NCBI RefSeq assembly: GCF_947179165.1
Contig: NC_077237.1
Span: 62,851,523 to 62,915,522, forward strand
From: Solanum dulcamara
Lineage: Eukaryota; Streptophyta; Magnoliopsida; Solanales; Solanaceae
Length of the DNA: 64,000 nucleotides
Direction of reading: 5' to 3'
Under the pieces are notes generated by a model. It worked only from the letters and a program-made list of their open reading frames with translations. It was not told the origin of the DNA and did not search any database. Within the stretch, counting starts at the first letter, position 1. Each line of letters opens with the position of its first letter. Positions 20,690 to 33,229 of the stretch are shown here, piece after piece. Position numbers and translations under genes: made by a program.

Positions 20690-21990
20690 AGGGCTGAAAC
20701 ATGTGAGGATACTTGACTCGCATGTCATCACATGACTCCCATGTAGCTTCTTGAACGGTATGATTTCTCTATACAAATTTTACGGATATAATCTCTTTTG
20801 ATCGTAATTTTCTTACTTGTTTGTCAATAATAGACACTGGTTCCTCTTCATATGCTAAGTTCTCATCAATCTGCATAGTCGGTGTTTCAAGCACATGAGA
20901 GGAGTCTGATATATATTTTGTTAACATAGAGACATGGAACACTGGATGGACAAAAGACATCTCAGGAGGAAATGCCAATCGATATGCTACTCCTCCTACC
21001 CGATCAAGTATTTCATATGGTCTAATCTACCGCGGGCTCAATTTTCCTATTTTTCCGAAATGCATCACCCCTTTCATAGGAGAAACTCGTTGAAAAACTT
21101 TGTCCCCAACTGTGAACACTAGATCTCTTCTCCTCTTATCCGCATAAGACTTTTGTCTACTTTGAGCTATGAGCAATCTCTGACTTATCAACTGGACCTT
21201 TTCCATAGCTTCCTGTACTAAGTCTGGTCCCAACACATTAGCCTTTCCAACTTCAAACCACCCTATAAGAGAACGACATCGCCTACCATACAAGTCCTCA
21301 TACGGTGCCATCTGAATACTTGACTGAAAGCTATTGTTATAGGAAAATTCAGCTAAAGGCAAGTAAGTATCCGAACTTTCTCCAAATTTAAGAATGCTAG
21401 CTCTCAACATATCCTCCAAGATTTGTATAGTATGCTCAGACTGTCCTTCTGGTTATGGATGGAAAGTAGCACTAAGATCTCCTCAAGTACCCAATGCCTC
21501 TTGGAAGGATCTCCAAATGTGTGAAGTGAATTGTGACCCTCTATCAGAGATGATGGATATTGGAACCCCGTGAAGTCGAATAATTTCATTCATAAATATC
21601 TGGGCATATTTCACTCCGCTAAATGTAGTCTTTACATGTAAGAAATGTGCTAATTTTGTTAGTCGGTCTACAATCACCCATACAGAGTCCTAACCTCTAA
21701 GGGTTTGTGGTAGACCAACCACAAAATCCATAGTAACTCTTTCCCATTTCCACTATGGAATCTGGATTTCCTGTAGTAATCCTACGGGTCATTGATGCTC
21801 TGCTTTAACCTATTGACAAGTCCAACAACTAGAAACAAAGTCAGCAATATCTTTCTTTATACCTTCCCACCAATACACTTGTTTCAGGTCATGATATATT
21901 TTAGTGAAACCAGGGTGTATAATGTATCTGGAGTTGTGAGCTTCCTCGAGAATAACTTGTCTCATCCCACCTATGTCTGGTATACATAAC
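20690..21990 (-). pseudogene. integrase with chromodomain (element B)
   Basis: One continuous minus-strand frame interrupted only by nonsense codons. It has the HHCC zinc site (IIHPGF...YHDL...CWTC near 21930-21815), a first Asp in MDFVVGL near 21730, a second in IISDRGSQFT near 21535, and the catalytic Glu in PEGQSEHT near 21440. The YNNSFQSSIQMAPYE block, the GPY-like region (SPMKGVMHFGKIGKL near 21050) and a chromodomain end (EATWE...YPHMFQP near 20705-20745) follow. Stops are seen where CGA, CAA and CAG would be expected. This part is better preserved than in elements E or F. Confidence 0.85.
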
Positions 21991-22700
21991 TAATTACCTA
22001 GTCGAAGCATACCATCATAATTAATAGTCATCTTCTTACTTTTGCTAGCTATGACCTCATCTCGATATTTGAAAAGCTTCCTATCCTCATATTGAGTAAA
22101 CTTAATGCGCTCTACTAATGAAAATTTGGATTGGACACAAGCTAGTAATAACTTTGAATTTCCCATGCTGAATTTGACACCTGAGCCTTCAAGTTTTTGC
22201 ATATCCTTTGCCAACTTTCTCTTTTTAGGAGTTATATGTGCTGAACTGCCCATAGATTTTTTTCTCAATGCATCAGCCACAACATTGGCTTTTCCCGGAT
22301 GATATAAAATAATACAATCATAATCCTTGAGTAGCTCCATCCATCGATGTTGTCGAAGGTTTAGATCTCTTTCCTAAAAAATATACTTTAAGCACTTATG
22401 GTCGGTATATATCTCGCAAGTCTCACCGTATAAATAATTCCTCCAAATTTTAAGAGAAAAAATCACCGCGACCATCTACAAATTATGTGTAGGATAGTTC
22501 TGCTTATGCTTCTTCAACTTCCTAGAAGCATAGCCAATAATACAACCATTTTACATAAGAACACATCATAATCCCACTCTCCAAGAATCAAAATATATAG
22601 TGAATCCTCCAGATGCCGATGGTAAGGCTAATACTGGTGCTGTTGTCAAGCATGTTTTGAGTTTCTGGAAGCTCTGCTCATATTCTTCTATCTACTGAAA
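21990..22700 (-). pseudogene. RNase H and linker (element B)
   Basis: In the same frame as the integrase. The clearest part is the end of RNase H and its linker: [20 protein letters not shown] near 22335-22275 (open frame 22340-21990). Upstream, the RNase H core is readable in pieces with stops, e.g. the Y-D-HKCLKY-like block near 22395. The linker to the HHCC zinc finger ends near 21990. Confidence 0.7.
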
Positions 22701-22971
22701 CTTTACCTTTTTCTGTTTTATCTTGGTCAATGGGGCTGCTATTCTGGAGAAATACTACAAAAAATGCCTATAGCAACTTGCCAAACCTAAAAAGTTGTGA
22801 ATCTCTATAGACGAACTAGGTCCAGGCCATTTTTGTACAGCTTATGTCTTTTTAGAATCCACTGTGATTCCATCTTTGGATACCACATGCCCAAGAAATG
22901 TTACTGAGTCTAGCTAGAACTTACACTTTGAGAACTTAAAATAAAGCTTATGTTCTCGCAATATTTGTAAC

Positions 22972-22976
22972 ATAGT
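22972..22976. repeat. target-site duplication ATAGT, left copy
   Basis: Matches 25259-25263 exactly and flanks the solo LTR in the RT of element B. Confidence 0.85.
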
Positions 22977-25258
22977 TGTAAAGCCCCGTAAGTATGAAAG
23001 GTCCTAAACCAAGAAACTAAGGACAAATTCTCTGAAAAGTTACAGAAAACTGGCACCAAAAGCGTACCACGGAAGACTTCATGGACTGTGGTAGGTACCA
23101 CAGATAGTGGTGTGCAACCATGCTAGAGATTCAGAGGCTTAGTCTGCAGAGGAAAAACCACGATGGAGTACCATGGACCATGGTGAGCACCACAGTCCGT
23201 GAAGCCCTCCGTGGTGAGACCTCCTTCAAATTACTCAAGAATTTTCCCAAGGCAGGGTCCATGGATTACCACCACGGTCTGTGGAGACTTTCACGAACCG
23301 TATAGTGGTCCGTGGTGGCCACTCCTGTAGGCCTCCTATAGAACCTGCACCACAATTACCCTACACGGGGCCGTGAAAAATTTGACGGACCATCAAGGTG
23401 TCCGTGAAGAAACTTCAGAGACTACCCTGCAAGTCATTTTCCCAAAATTCTCTAAGTCCCTTATCACGGGACCCCACCCTGGATAGTGGTGAGCACCACA
23501 GACTATGAAGCGTGCCCGTGAAGTCTCTTTTGGCCAGTTTTTTTTAGGGGTATTTTAGTCTTTTCTTGTGTTTTAACCTAAAATAAGGTCGTTTTGATGG
23601 TATATTTCACCTATATAAGAGACCCCTAAGTCTTTATACACTTATTCACTCTCACTCACACTTTAAGAATAAAAACCCTAACCTCTCAAGCTTTCTTCCT
23701 CCATCTCCAAGAAAGATTCTAGGGTTTCACTCCAAGAAGATCAACCCTTCATTTCTTTTCAAGTTTTTCATTCAAGATTTGACTCCTCAAGGTGTGCGGG
23801 TTTTCATCCATGGGTCCTTCCACCCATGGAGCCCAAATGTTTTTCTTAAACTAGTTTTTCAATTTTAAATGATGAAATCTTATGGGCTTTTACATGATGA
23901 TCCCAAATGCATAGTTCATGATTTATTTGAAGTTTATTTATTTATGTTGATATATATTGACTCTCAATTTCATAAAATGAATAAGTGTTCTTGTATTAAG
24001 GTTTGAAAGGTAGTTTTAAAGTGCATATGGTGGGTTGTTTTGAAGATGTTTTATTTTACACATTTATATTACTCTCATGCATACAAGTATTCTTTAAATG
24101 TATTTGAAGGTCTTTATGAAATGAACCCACCTAGTTTCTTATGATGAAGTAAAGTTGAAATAAGGTCTTATTCCAATGAATGTTATGAAGTAAATGCTTA
24201 TGAATGAGAGTCTTTATTAAATGATTGATTGATGAAGGGCTTCTTAGACAAAGTAAGGTTTCAATGTGAAAGGACAATTCTCACATTGAATCAAATGAAA
24301 GGTTTTAATGAGCTATTCCACCGATTGATGTTTTAATATTAAAGTTATATAATGCTTATGTTGTATTAATGTTTAAATGTTATTCCGTGGGAATTGACCT
24401 AGCACCGAATGTATCATGTAGATGGGGGCTCGATCGAAGGGTTTCTTAAGTAAAGTCTCATGTTACATTAACTATGTGCCACCATATGGGACCTTGTCGG
24501 CTATTTTAGGCTAGTGGATCCACGATTAGCCATTAAAGTAAAAGTTAAAGAATGTCGAAAGTATATCGGAGTTCTACCTGGCAAGTAGTCTCCCCGTGCC
24601 AATGTAGGGTGATATGTTGGATTCCATGTAATAGCTCGCACAGTCTTAAATGTCGGTTATGGTCGCTTCCCCACAAAATGAATGTTTTAAGGATTCACAT
24701 AATGATTCCTCATGCATGCATTCACTTATGCATATTGCTTACCCATGTCTCTCTTATGTTCTTCATTTCATTGCATAGTCACATACTTAGTACATTCAAA
24801 GTACTAACGCATACTTTTACCTACATGATATCACCATATAGGGACCGGCATCGCTCTACACTCTTCTCCACGTGACTAAGTTGAGCGTTAAAGGTTACCA
24901 CTTTGGTGAGTTCCCATGTTTTGGGAACAACACTCCTATCTTATCTAGCTAATGTTATGTTTAGACATTTAAATAAATTTTAGTATTTTTGACTTAATCT
25001 TGAGGGTGAGCTAGAGATATATCTTAACCCCCGCTAAGTCTTAACGTAGAAGGTTTTGTTGGACATAGTAAAAGATATTATGTTAAATTTGACTCGTATT
25101 AACATGAAGTCCCTTAGCTCCTATATCACTTATGTTTCTGCTTGTTTTATTTATCATTACCAATGAAATGCTTAATGAATTCTAAGAGGATTGGGTGAGG
25201 TACCTTTAGGTGTCTTATTTGCCATGTCACTTCTAGGGCCTAGGTTTGGGTCGTGAAA
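22977..25258 (+). mobile_element. solo LTR, 2282 bp, inside RT of element B
   Basis: Starts TGTAAAGCCCCG and ends GGGTCGTGAAA, so the usual CA end is mutated. It is flanked by a 5-bp target duplication ATAGT at 22972-22976 and 25259-25263. No internal region is present, so it arose by LTR-LTR recombination. A TATA-like CTATATAAGAG is at 23611-23620. A block of palindromic CCACGG/CCATGG repeats lies at 23060-23520. The 3' half is homologous to that of the solo LTR at 60256-62578. Confidence 0.9.
23060..23520. repeat. palindromic CCACGG/CCGTGG repeat block in LTR U3
   Basis: About ten imperfect units of CCATGGACCATGG or CACGGTCCGTGG type, spaced irregularly, each able to form a small hairpin. 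The block lies upstream of the TATA-like box of the solo LTR. Function unknown; it may be a regulatory repeat or a product of slippage. Confidence 0.6.
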
Positions 25259-25263
25259 ATAGT
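25259..25263. repeat. target-site duplication ATAGT, right copy
   Basis: Pairs with 22972-22976. Confidence 0.85.
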
Positions 25264-25722
25264 TTTTAGATGCTCCACATGTTCTTCCTAGTTACGAGAG
25301 TAAATCAACATGTCATCAATGAAAACTATCACAAACCTATCTAGAAATAACCTAAATACCCTATTCATTAGGTCCATAAATGCAGGTGGAGCATTTGTTA
25401 ACCCAAAAGGCATCACAACGAACTCATAGTACCCATATCGAGTTTTGAATGTTGTCTTGGAAATATATTCCTCCCTGATTCTAAGATGATGATAGCCAGA
25501 CCGAAGATCAATCTTTAAAAAGTGGATAGCTCTCTGCAATTGGTCAAATAAGTCCTCTATACGAGGTAAGGGATACTTATTTCATATTATTACCTTGTTT
25601 AGCTGCCTATAGTCGATGTACATTTTTAGGGACCCATATTTCTTCTTTATGAATAATACTAGTGCTCCAAATGGAGATATACTCGATCGGATAAAACTCT
25701 TATCGAGTAAGTCCTGCAGTTG

Positions 25723-26420
25723 TTATTTCAGTTCCTTCAGCTCTGCTGGTGCCATATGATAGTGAGGTATAGATATTGGCAATGTGTCAGGGGAAAAATT
25801 GATACCAAAGTCTATCTCTCGTACCGGAGGTAATCCTGGCAAATCCTCAGGAAATACGTCAGAAAATTCATTCACCACTAGTATCTTCTCCAAACTAAGT
25901 GTTCCTTCTTTGGTGTCCCTTACCATATATAAGAGACCCATACAACCTTTCTTTAGTAATCTCTGAGGCTTCATAAGAGATATAATTTTACTAACCTCTG
26001 GGACTTTACCCCTTTTAAATACAAAGATAGGCTCATTGGGTATTCAAACCTGACTATCTTTGCATGACAATCGACTGTAGCATAGTTAGGAGACAACCAA
26101 TCCATGCCCATCAACACATAAAAGTCAATCATATCAAGTACAATTAGGTTATCTAGGGTGTCCCTACACTTAACTCAAATTTGGCAATCACGATACACAT
26201 ATTCAACTAATAGAGAATCCCCCACATGAGTAGTAACAACGAAAGAATAATTCGACATATCTACCTTTCTAGCAAACTTCAAAGAAAAGTATGATGACAC
26301 ATAGGAGTAGGTAGATCCAGGATCAATCAAATCATATACATCAAATGAACAAACTGAAAGAAAACCTGTAACTACTGCATTTGAAACCTGAGCATCCTGC
26401 CTAATGAGTGCAAAAACTCT
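25723..26420 (-). pseudogene. protease and RT linker (element B)
   Basis: The active site reads LIDPGSTYSYVS near 26325-26290, with the D-P-G triad of Tekay-type elements, followed by FARKVD, VYRDC and a GMDWLSPNYA block near 26100. The linker to RT contains FPEDLPGLPPVREIDFGINF near 25860-25790. Separated by a stop near 25974 from the downstream linker frame. The triad itself looks intact. Confidence 0.75.
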
Positions 26421-26429
26421 TGCCTAGCC

Positions 26430-27679
26430 TCTACCACCATTTTTCTATCCTTGATTTCCATCAATATGATCTCCTGCACCTCGACCCCTATTTTCTTAAG
26501 CATTACGAGTAGTCTGAGTAGGTGCAGCTATCTGAGCAGAAGTTTGGGTGGAATTTTTTGGAGGTAGTGTGCAATCCCTAAGGCGATGCCCCAACTAACC
26601 ACATCAAAAACACCCTCCAGTCAAAACATGACATTGGCCTACATATAATCTTCCACAAGTCTTACAAGATGGAGCAGTGGCACACATTTGCCTAGAACTA
26701 CGATATCCCTATGATGATGGTGGTTCCTGAGTACCCTATTTATGATTTGGCCGGTATGTGGCTTGTGAAACTATATCCATTCCTTCTTGAGAGACCTATT
26801 ATTATCTTCCCTAATAACCTTTTTTGTGACTTGCACTACAATTGCTGCTAAATGAACCCCATATCTTGGCCTTCTTACGTGCATCAAAGGCTTCTTGCTC
26901 ATCTCGACCTTTGTTTTCAATCTTTCTAGCAAGGTCCACTACACCTAAGTAGGTCAATGTACTCATATTTTGGGTTACTGCATTGAATAAATGACTAACC
27001 AATCCACTCATGAACCTCTAAACTCTAGCTGCTTCATTGGGTACTAAGTAAAAAGCATATCTAGTCAGTTTGCAGAATTTGGTGTTATAGGTTGACACAT
27101 CCATATCCATAGTCTATATCAACCTCTCAAACTGAGTTGCATATTTTTTCCTTTGACTGGCAGGAAGAAAATGATCCATGAACAACTTAGTGAACTCATC
27201 CCACTTTAGTGGTGCTGCTCCAGTAGGTCGACCTAGCAATACGATCTCATACCATGTGTTAGCCATGTCCACAAGTTTGTTAGCCGCAAGCTCCACGACT
27301 CTCTCACTAGAACATCCTAGTGCCCATAACACCTTGAATATTCCATCTAAGAAACCTTGAGGATCAATTGAACTATCAGAACTTGTGAACCTTGGTGAGT
27401 TCAACTTCAAGAACTCTTTCAAGGATACTTCTTTATTTCCAAAAGTGTAAGGCTGTGTAGGTGCTAGAAGTGGTGCCTGTGTATAAACAGGTGCCTGATA
27501 TTATGCATGACCAACCCTCTCCTGTCTATCTATTCTATCGATCAAACTCTCGATGACCCTTTGCATGGACGTGAGTACCTTAGCAGTAGCATTTTTATGT
27601 GATAGTGGAGGCAGGATAACACTCATTTCAGGAGTGACTTAACTAGAAATCCTAGTAGTGGTGGCACTACGACCCCTAC
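26430..27679 (-). pseudogene. gag (element B), 5' end cut by element C
   Basis: Capsid-type core: FLKLNSPRF, then KVLWALGCSSERVVELAANK, ANTWYEI and FLPASQRKK in the frame 27422-27114, continuing to SGLVSHLFN near 27005. A double zinc knuckle is visible near 26670-26580: CKTCGRLYVGQC, then a second one with two stops (CF*CG*LGHRLRDC). The gag frame differs from the pol frame. The N-terminal part runs to 27679, where the LTR of C begins, so the start codon and the 5' LTR of B lie outside the window. Confidence 0.8.
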
Positions 27680-28247
27680 TGTCATTCCCCGAGAGGGTAC
27701 CCTAGGGGTGGACGACACTCAAAAACTACCTTTGGCTTCTAAGAGATCTACATGGTATCATCACTCATTCGTTCATCAGTGGAAGATTTAAGTGAAAATA
27801 AGAATACTTATGTGGGTTCGCCATTATCAATATCAAATGAAAGAAATAATCCTTATAAGAAGTAGTTTCAAAGGAGAACTACTCCAATTACATCATCAAA
27901 CTCTGTCTATGAAGCCTCTAACACTATCAGACAGTGACAATGAGATGTCCATGGCTACCTCAAAAGAAACATAATACTCAACAATAATAAAAGGATAAAG
28001 AGTTCCTCCGAATACAAAAATGACTCACCAAATAGCTGGAAAGTAATGATCTTCAATGATGTGCCTGTTGAGGATCTCTAATACATGTATCTGCATCATA
28101 AAATGATGCGGGTCGAATGACTCAATACATGGAATGTACGAGTATGTAAAATCATAGAAAGTAAGGACAGATATCAAAAAACGTCTTTCAGGAAGACTCG
28201 GCTCAAAACTCAACTTCATCTCAACATCAATATGTAATGCAAGTTTA

Positions 28248-28318
<71 letters not shown>

Positions 28319-28393
28319 GAATAATAATAAGAATATGAATAAGAATAAGAATAAGAATAAGAATAAGAATAAGAATAAGAATAAGAATAAGAA

Positions 28394-28424
<31 letters not shown>

Positions 28425-30001
28425 AAATGCTTACTTAGTTGAGAGTTTCTCTAACCGACAATCATCACTTATGAGTTAGTGATGATACAACGAAGCGATG
28501 TCGTTGCCACATCAATCCAATACCTTGCCAGGGTAAAGGATATCACCATCTTGGATCCAATCATAGAAGTCCTCTTTTTGGGACTTAAGAGGTATAGCCT
28601 CCATACTACGCTAGCTACGTAGTTCTGGGGTTTGAGTCAATTAAACTCTTACCCAATTCGATGCTCAATACTACTCCCAAATTATGTGCTCATGTTAAAA
28701 TCATCATCTAGTCTTATTGAAAAAACATCAAACTCATCTTATTACCTCTTCATCAATCATTACACTTCAAAATATTATTTACATCTCATCAACACATCTT
28801 GCTCAAAACATCATTTACTCAAATTTATTTAATCTCAATTCTTTTTCTCTTTCAAAACTCAATAAAATACATATATAGTATTAATTCAAATCATTCTTTT
28901 TGTCAATAAATATTAAAAACCAACATCTTTACTCAAAACACGTGTAAAAATATTCATGAACATCAAATCAATTAGGGTTCATGGAAAAGTAGCCATGAAC
29001 AATAATTCCAATAATATGAGAGATAAAAAAAATAATCTCAATGCATAAATATATCTAACTCAATAGAAGAAGAATTAATTCATTTAGAATTCAAGATTTG
29101 GGTAAAATTCAACTATAACTCAATTACGATGAATTTAAATATTGGGAACATGGACGAACTCAATCCAATGTTATGAATAGTCTTACATACCTGGAATTCG
29201 AAGCTTTACTCCGTATTGAAGAATTCAATGATCACTCTTGAACCCTTAGCCTTTTTTCCTCACCAGAGCATTTTGTGTACTACCCAGAGTATAAGAATCA
29301 TCGGAATAGTATTTCTACACTACTAAAAATTAAAACTATATTTGAGAATGAGTAAAGTAGTGTATATAGAGAAGAGTTGCTTGAAAAAGCATGATGAATA
29401 AAATGAGGAAATAAGGTGGGTATTTATAGGTGTGGAGGAGGGACCTAACAATAAATAAAAATAATCACAAAGGATGATCTTGAAAATTCAATGGAGGATT
29501 GTGATGTCATGGATGATGTCAAATGGAGGAGGACTATTGATGTCATGAGTGATGTCAAATGGATCTAAATCTTTCCATGGTTGGTGAGATGAACCTTCTT
29601 TTAATGGAATACCCTATTTCGGAGCTGCATTTGAACAAGATAACTTCTTAATTAGGATTTGGTGTCTTCATATGAATTGTAGATCTAGAAGTATACTTTC
29701 ATATCGTTTAAGAATCAACCGATTTATCAAAATCTACCATGAGATATAATTTTTCTTTTACAAATACTCCATTTTGTCACAATACCATATCTTGAAAAAA
29801 TTAATTTATTTGACCTACGTATCCTCCGAATCTCAAGATATGGTCTTCAAAAAAAGTTGTGGTAATGCCATTGGAGTTATTCAAAAATTTGAATCACCTA
29901 ATTTGGACTAATCTATAAAAAAATAATGCCCAAAATACAGAAGCAATATCATTTTTGTCGAGAATTGAAACACTACACACAACATTTTAGGGGGTGTTAC
30001 A
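27680..30001 (-). mobile_element. 3' LTR of gypsy chromovirus C
   Basis: On the minus strand it begins TGTAACACCCCCTAAAA at 30001 and ends with the complement of TGTCATTCCCC at 27680, 2322 bp. A TATA-like CCTATAAATACCC lies on the minus strand near 29418-29430. It contains a long AAT-GAATAA-GAA microsatellite at 28248-28426. Its U3/R half is homologous to the solo LTR at 60256, its other half to the LTRs of element A. Confidence 0.9.
28248..28426. repeat. compound microsatellite AAT / GAATAA / GAA
   Basis: Pure AAT units grade into AATAAG and then a GAATAA hexamer array (about a dozen units), ending in GAA units. In C's other LTR the same place (35459-35510) holds only AAT with a few AAC units. 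The gradient suggests single-base changes spread by slippage after the two LTRs separated. Confidence 0.95.
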
Positions 30002-30025
30002 ATATGTCCCCATTGGGATCATTTG
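30002..30025 (-). promoter_or_regulatory. polypurine tract of element C
   Basis: Minus-strand purine-rich AATGGGGACATAT stretch immediately before the TGTAACACCCCC LTR start. Less pure than in other elements. Confidence 0.55.
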
Positions 30026-30165
30026 TCCTCGAATGAAGATGAAACTAGGGGACATGAATAACGAATATCATCAAGACATCAATTACTCAAAAACTCTGAT
30101 ACTCAAATGTTCAAATAACACATACTGAAATAGTCAATTACTCAAACTCAAGAATACACATCGAC

Positions 30166-31510
30166 TCAAAGGTAGATGTAAGTAATATTACCTTCAACAT
30201 CATCCTCAAAAGGAACGAATAGATGAGGATATTTATCCTTCATATCTTCTTCAGCTTTCCATGTTGCCTCTTCAACAAATTGATTTCGCCATAGGACTTT
30301 GATAGATGTCACTTCCTTAGTTCTTAATTTGCGAACTTGACGATCAAGAATCTGGACTGGAATCTCTTCATAACTCAAACTCTCTTTCACCCCAATGCTA
30401 TCAGTCAGGACAACAAGTAAAGGATCTCCCAAATACTTCTTAAGCATAGAGATGTGAAATACGGGATGAATAGCTGCTAATTCTGGGGGCAACTTCAATT
30501 CATAGGCTATATTACCAACCCTCTTCATAATGTGAGAAGGACCAATGTAGCGGGGACTAAGCTTTCCTTTCTTTCTGAATCTCATCACACCCTTCATAGG
30601 TGAAACTTTCAAGTATACCCAATCATACACTTTGAACTCCAAATCTCTCCTCTAACATCAGTGTAGGATTTCTGGCAACTCTGAGCTGTCCTCAACCTCT
30701 CTTGGATGGTTTTCACCTTCTCCATAGCTTGGTGAACCAAGTCTGGTCCAATCAACTTAACTTCACCAACTTCAAACCAACCTATTGGTGATTTACATCT
30801 TCTCTTTTATAGAGCTTCATAAGGAGCCATTTGAATACTCGAATGGAAGCTATTATTGTATGCAAACTCAATAAGAGGTAAGTGATAATCCCAATTACCT
30901 TTGAAGTCAATGAGATAGGCTCTCAATATATCCTTCAAAGTCTGTATCGTACGCTCTACATGGCCGTCTATCTGCAGATGAAAAGCAGTACTAAGGTTCA
31001 CTCTTGAACCCAAACCCTTCTGAAATAACTTCCAAAATTGAGTAGTGAATTGAGCTCCCCTATCTGAGATGATAGATAAAGGAACTCCATGTAGTCTAAC
31101 AATCTCTCTAAGATATAGTTTGGCATAATCCTCTACAGTGTCCGTAGTGTTAACCAACAAGAAATAATCTGATTTGGTCATCTTATTCACAATCACCCAA
31201 ATAGAGTCATGTTATTTGTGGGTTCTCGATAAATCGATAATAAAGTCCGTGTTGATTATCTCCCACTTCCATTCTGGGATCTCTATATTTTGAGCCACTC
31301 CACAAGGCCTTTGGTGTTCAACTTTAACTAGTTGGCAGTTCGGGCATTTAGACACAAACTCTGCTATATCTATCTTCATTTCACTCCACCAAAATACTTC
31401 TCTCAAGTCATGGTACATCTTTGTCAAACCTGGATAGATGGAATAGCTGGAATTATAGACTTCTACCATGATTCTCTCTCGAATGCCATCAACACTTGGA
31501 CACATAATCT
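30166..31510 (-). pseudogene. integrase with chromodomain (element C)
   Basis: The zinc site near 31440-31340 reads YSIYPGLTKMYHDL...CPNC; the first His is replaced by Tyr. Catalytic residues are present: Asp in INTDFI near 31245, Asp in IISDRGAQFT near 31085, Glu in GHVERT near 30960. MAPYEAL, the SPMKGVMRFRKKGKLSPRYI segment near 30600 and a chromodomain end (VEEATWKAEEDM...YPHLFVPFED near 30270-30190) complete it. Frame changes near 30650 and in-frame stops near 30800 and 31212. Confidence 0.85.
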
Positions 31511-31690
31511 ACCTTGATATCTCCACACTTCATCTCTCCCTTTGGCAAAAGCCATTACCTTCTTCTTGTGAACTTAGTCTTTCAGTTGAAGGATAATGAG
31601 GTCATGATCTTGCTTTCCTTTCACCTCTGCAACTAGAGATGATTCAGCTTTATTCCAAACTATTGTACCACCCTCATTAGAGTCAATAAG

Positions 31691-32210
31691 TTAAACTCCC
31701 AAACATGCAAGTCTATGCACTTCCTTTGACAACTCCTTCTTTTCCTCTTTTACATGGGTCGTACACCCTATGGATAACCTATTTAGAGAATAGGCAACTA
31801 TATTTGCTTTACATGGGTGGTAGAGAATGCTCATATCATAATCCTTGAGCAACTCTAGCCATCTCCTCTGTCTTAAGTTCAGTTCCTTCTGACTGAATAC
31901 ATACTGCAAGCTCTTGTGGTCCATGAATACATCCACATATACACCATAAAGATAGTTATACCAGATCTTAGGAGCAAATACCACAGCTGGCAACTCAAGG
32001 TCATGAGTGGGGTAGTTCCTCTGATGAGTCTTAAGCTGTCTGGAGGCATAGGCAATGACCTTAGCTTTCTGCATCAACACATATCCCAACCCAACTCTGG
32101 AAGTATCACAATAGATTACAAAATCATTCATTTCCTCGGGTAGGGATAGTACTAGAGCAGTAGTCAATCTAGCTTTCAACTCTTGAATGCTTTTCTCACA
32201 AGCATCAGAC
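31691..32210 (-). pseudogene. RNase H (element C)
   Basis: A 162-codon open frame. The first acidic block is [16 protein letters not shown] near 32115, then [19 protein letters not shown] and the DHKSLQYVF block near 31910. [20 protein letters not shown] lies at 31850-31795, where the usual GKAN motif has Cys for Gly. The linker to the integrase zinc site continues to about 31510 with stops. An in-frame stop separates this frame from RT near 32230. Confidence 0.8.
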
Positions 32211-32230
32211 CATTAAAACTTAGCCTTTTT

Positions 32231-33223
32231 CTAAGTTAGCTTATTCAATAGTGAGGATATGTATGAGAATCCCTCAACAAACCTCCTATAGTAACCAGCC
32301 AAACCTAAGAAACTCTTTATGTCGGTTGGAGAGGTGGTTCTAGTCCAGTTCTTAATTGCCTCAATCTTTTGAGTATCAACTCGAATTCCATCACCAGATA
32401 TAATATAGCCTAGGAATGCTAAAGACGCAAGCCAAAACTCACACTTTGAAAACTTAGCATACAACTCCTTCTTCTTAAGAGTTTGAAGGACAATCTTAAG
32501 GTGGTTATCATGCTCACTCTTACTTCTAGAGTAGACCAAAATATCATCGATGAATACAATTACAAATGTATCCAGGTATGGCTTGAATACCTGGTTCATA
32601 AGGTCCATAAAAGCTGCAGGAGCATTTGTCAATCCAAAGGACATAACAAGAAACTCAAAATGACCATACCGGGTTTGGAAAGACGTCTTTGGGATGTCAC
32701 ATTCTCTCACTTTTAACTAATGATAGCCTGATCTGAGGTCTATCTTAGAGAAACATATGACACCCTGAAGTTGGTTAAATAAATCATTTATCTTGCGGAG
32801 ATGATACTTGTTCTTTATGGTGACCTTGTTCAGTTGCCGGTAATCAATGCATATTCTAAGGGACTCATCTTTCTTTTGCATGAATAGGATAGGAGTGCCC
32901 CAAGACGAGACACTTGGCCTAATAAATCCCTTATCTAGGAGGTCTTTCAGCTGTTCTTTCAATTCAGCGGGAGCTATCCTATAAGGAGGAATGAAGATAG
33001 GTTGTGTATCAGGAAGGACATTAATACCAAAGTCTGTCTATCTATCTAGAGGGATTCTGGGTAGATCCTCAGGAAAGACTTTAGGAAACTCACTCACAAT
33101 AAGAACTGAATCAAGATATGGAGCCTGATCATTAATATTTTTTACTCGGACTATATGATATATGCATACCTTGGAGATTAACTCTCTGGCCTTAAGGTAG
33201 GAAATAAATTTATCCCTAGGCAC
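32231..33223 (-). pseudogene. reverse transcriptase (element C)
   Basis: All three open pieces (33223-33038, 32962-32717, 32710-32231) are in one frame, split only by stops. Visible motifs are LPRIPLDR linker, [15 protein letters not shown] near 32930, [17 protein letters not shown] near 32850, [23 protein letters not shown] near 32600, catalytic FIDDILVYS near 32545, and [16 protein letters not shown] near 32290. The catalytic Asp pair is intact. Confidence 0.85.
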
Positions 33224-33229
33224 TACAGA

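Larger units (their letters stand above)
22700..25740 (-). pseudogene. reverse transcriptase (element B), split by a solo LTR
   Basis: Fingers and palm lie at 25740-25264: [27 protein letters not shown] and catalytic FIDDMLIYS near 25320, all readable. The thumb and connection lie at 22971-22700. The solo LTR at 22977-25258 sits between them, just after the palm. Removing the LTR and one TSD copy leaves the two parts in the same frame, so few indels have accumulated in B's pol. An in-frame stop replaces a residue near 25580. Confidence 0.85.
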
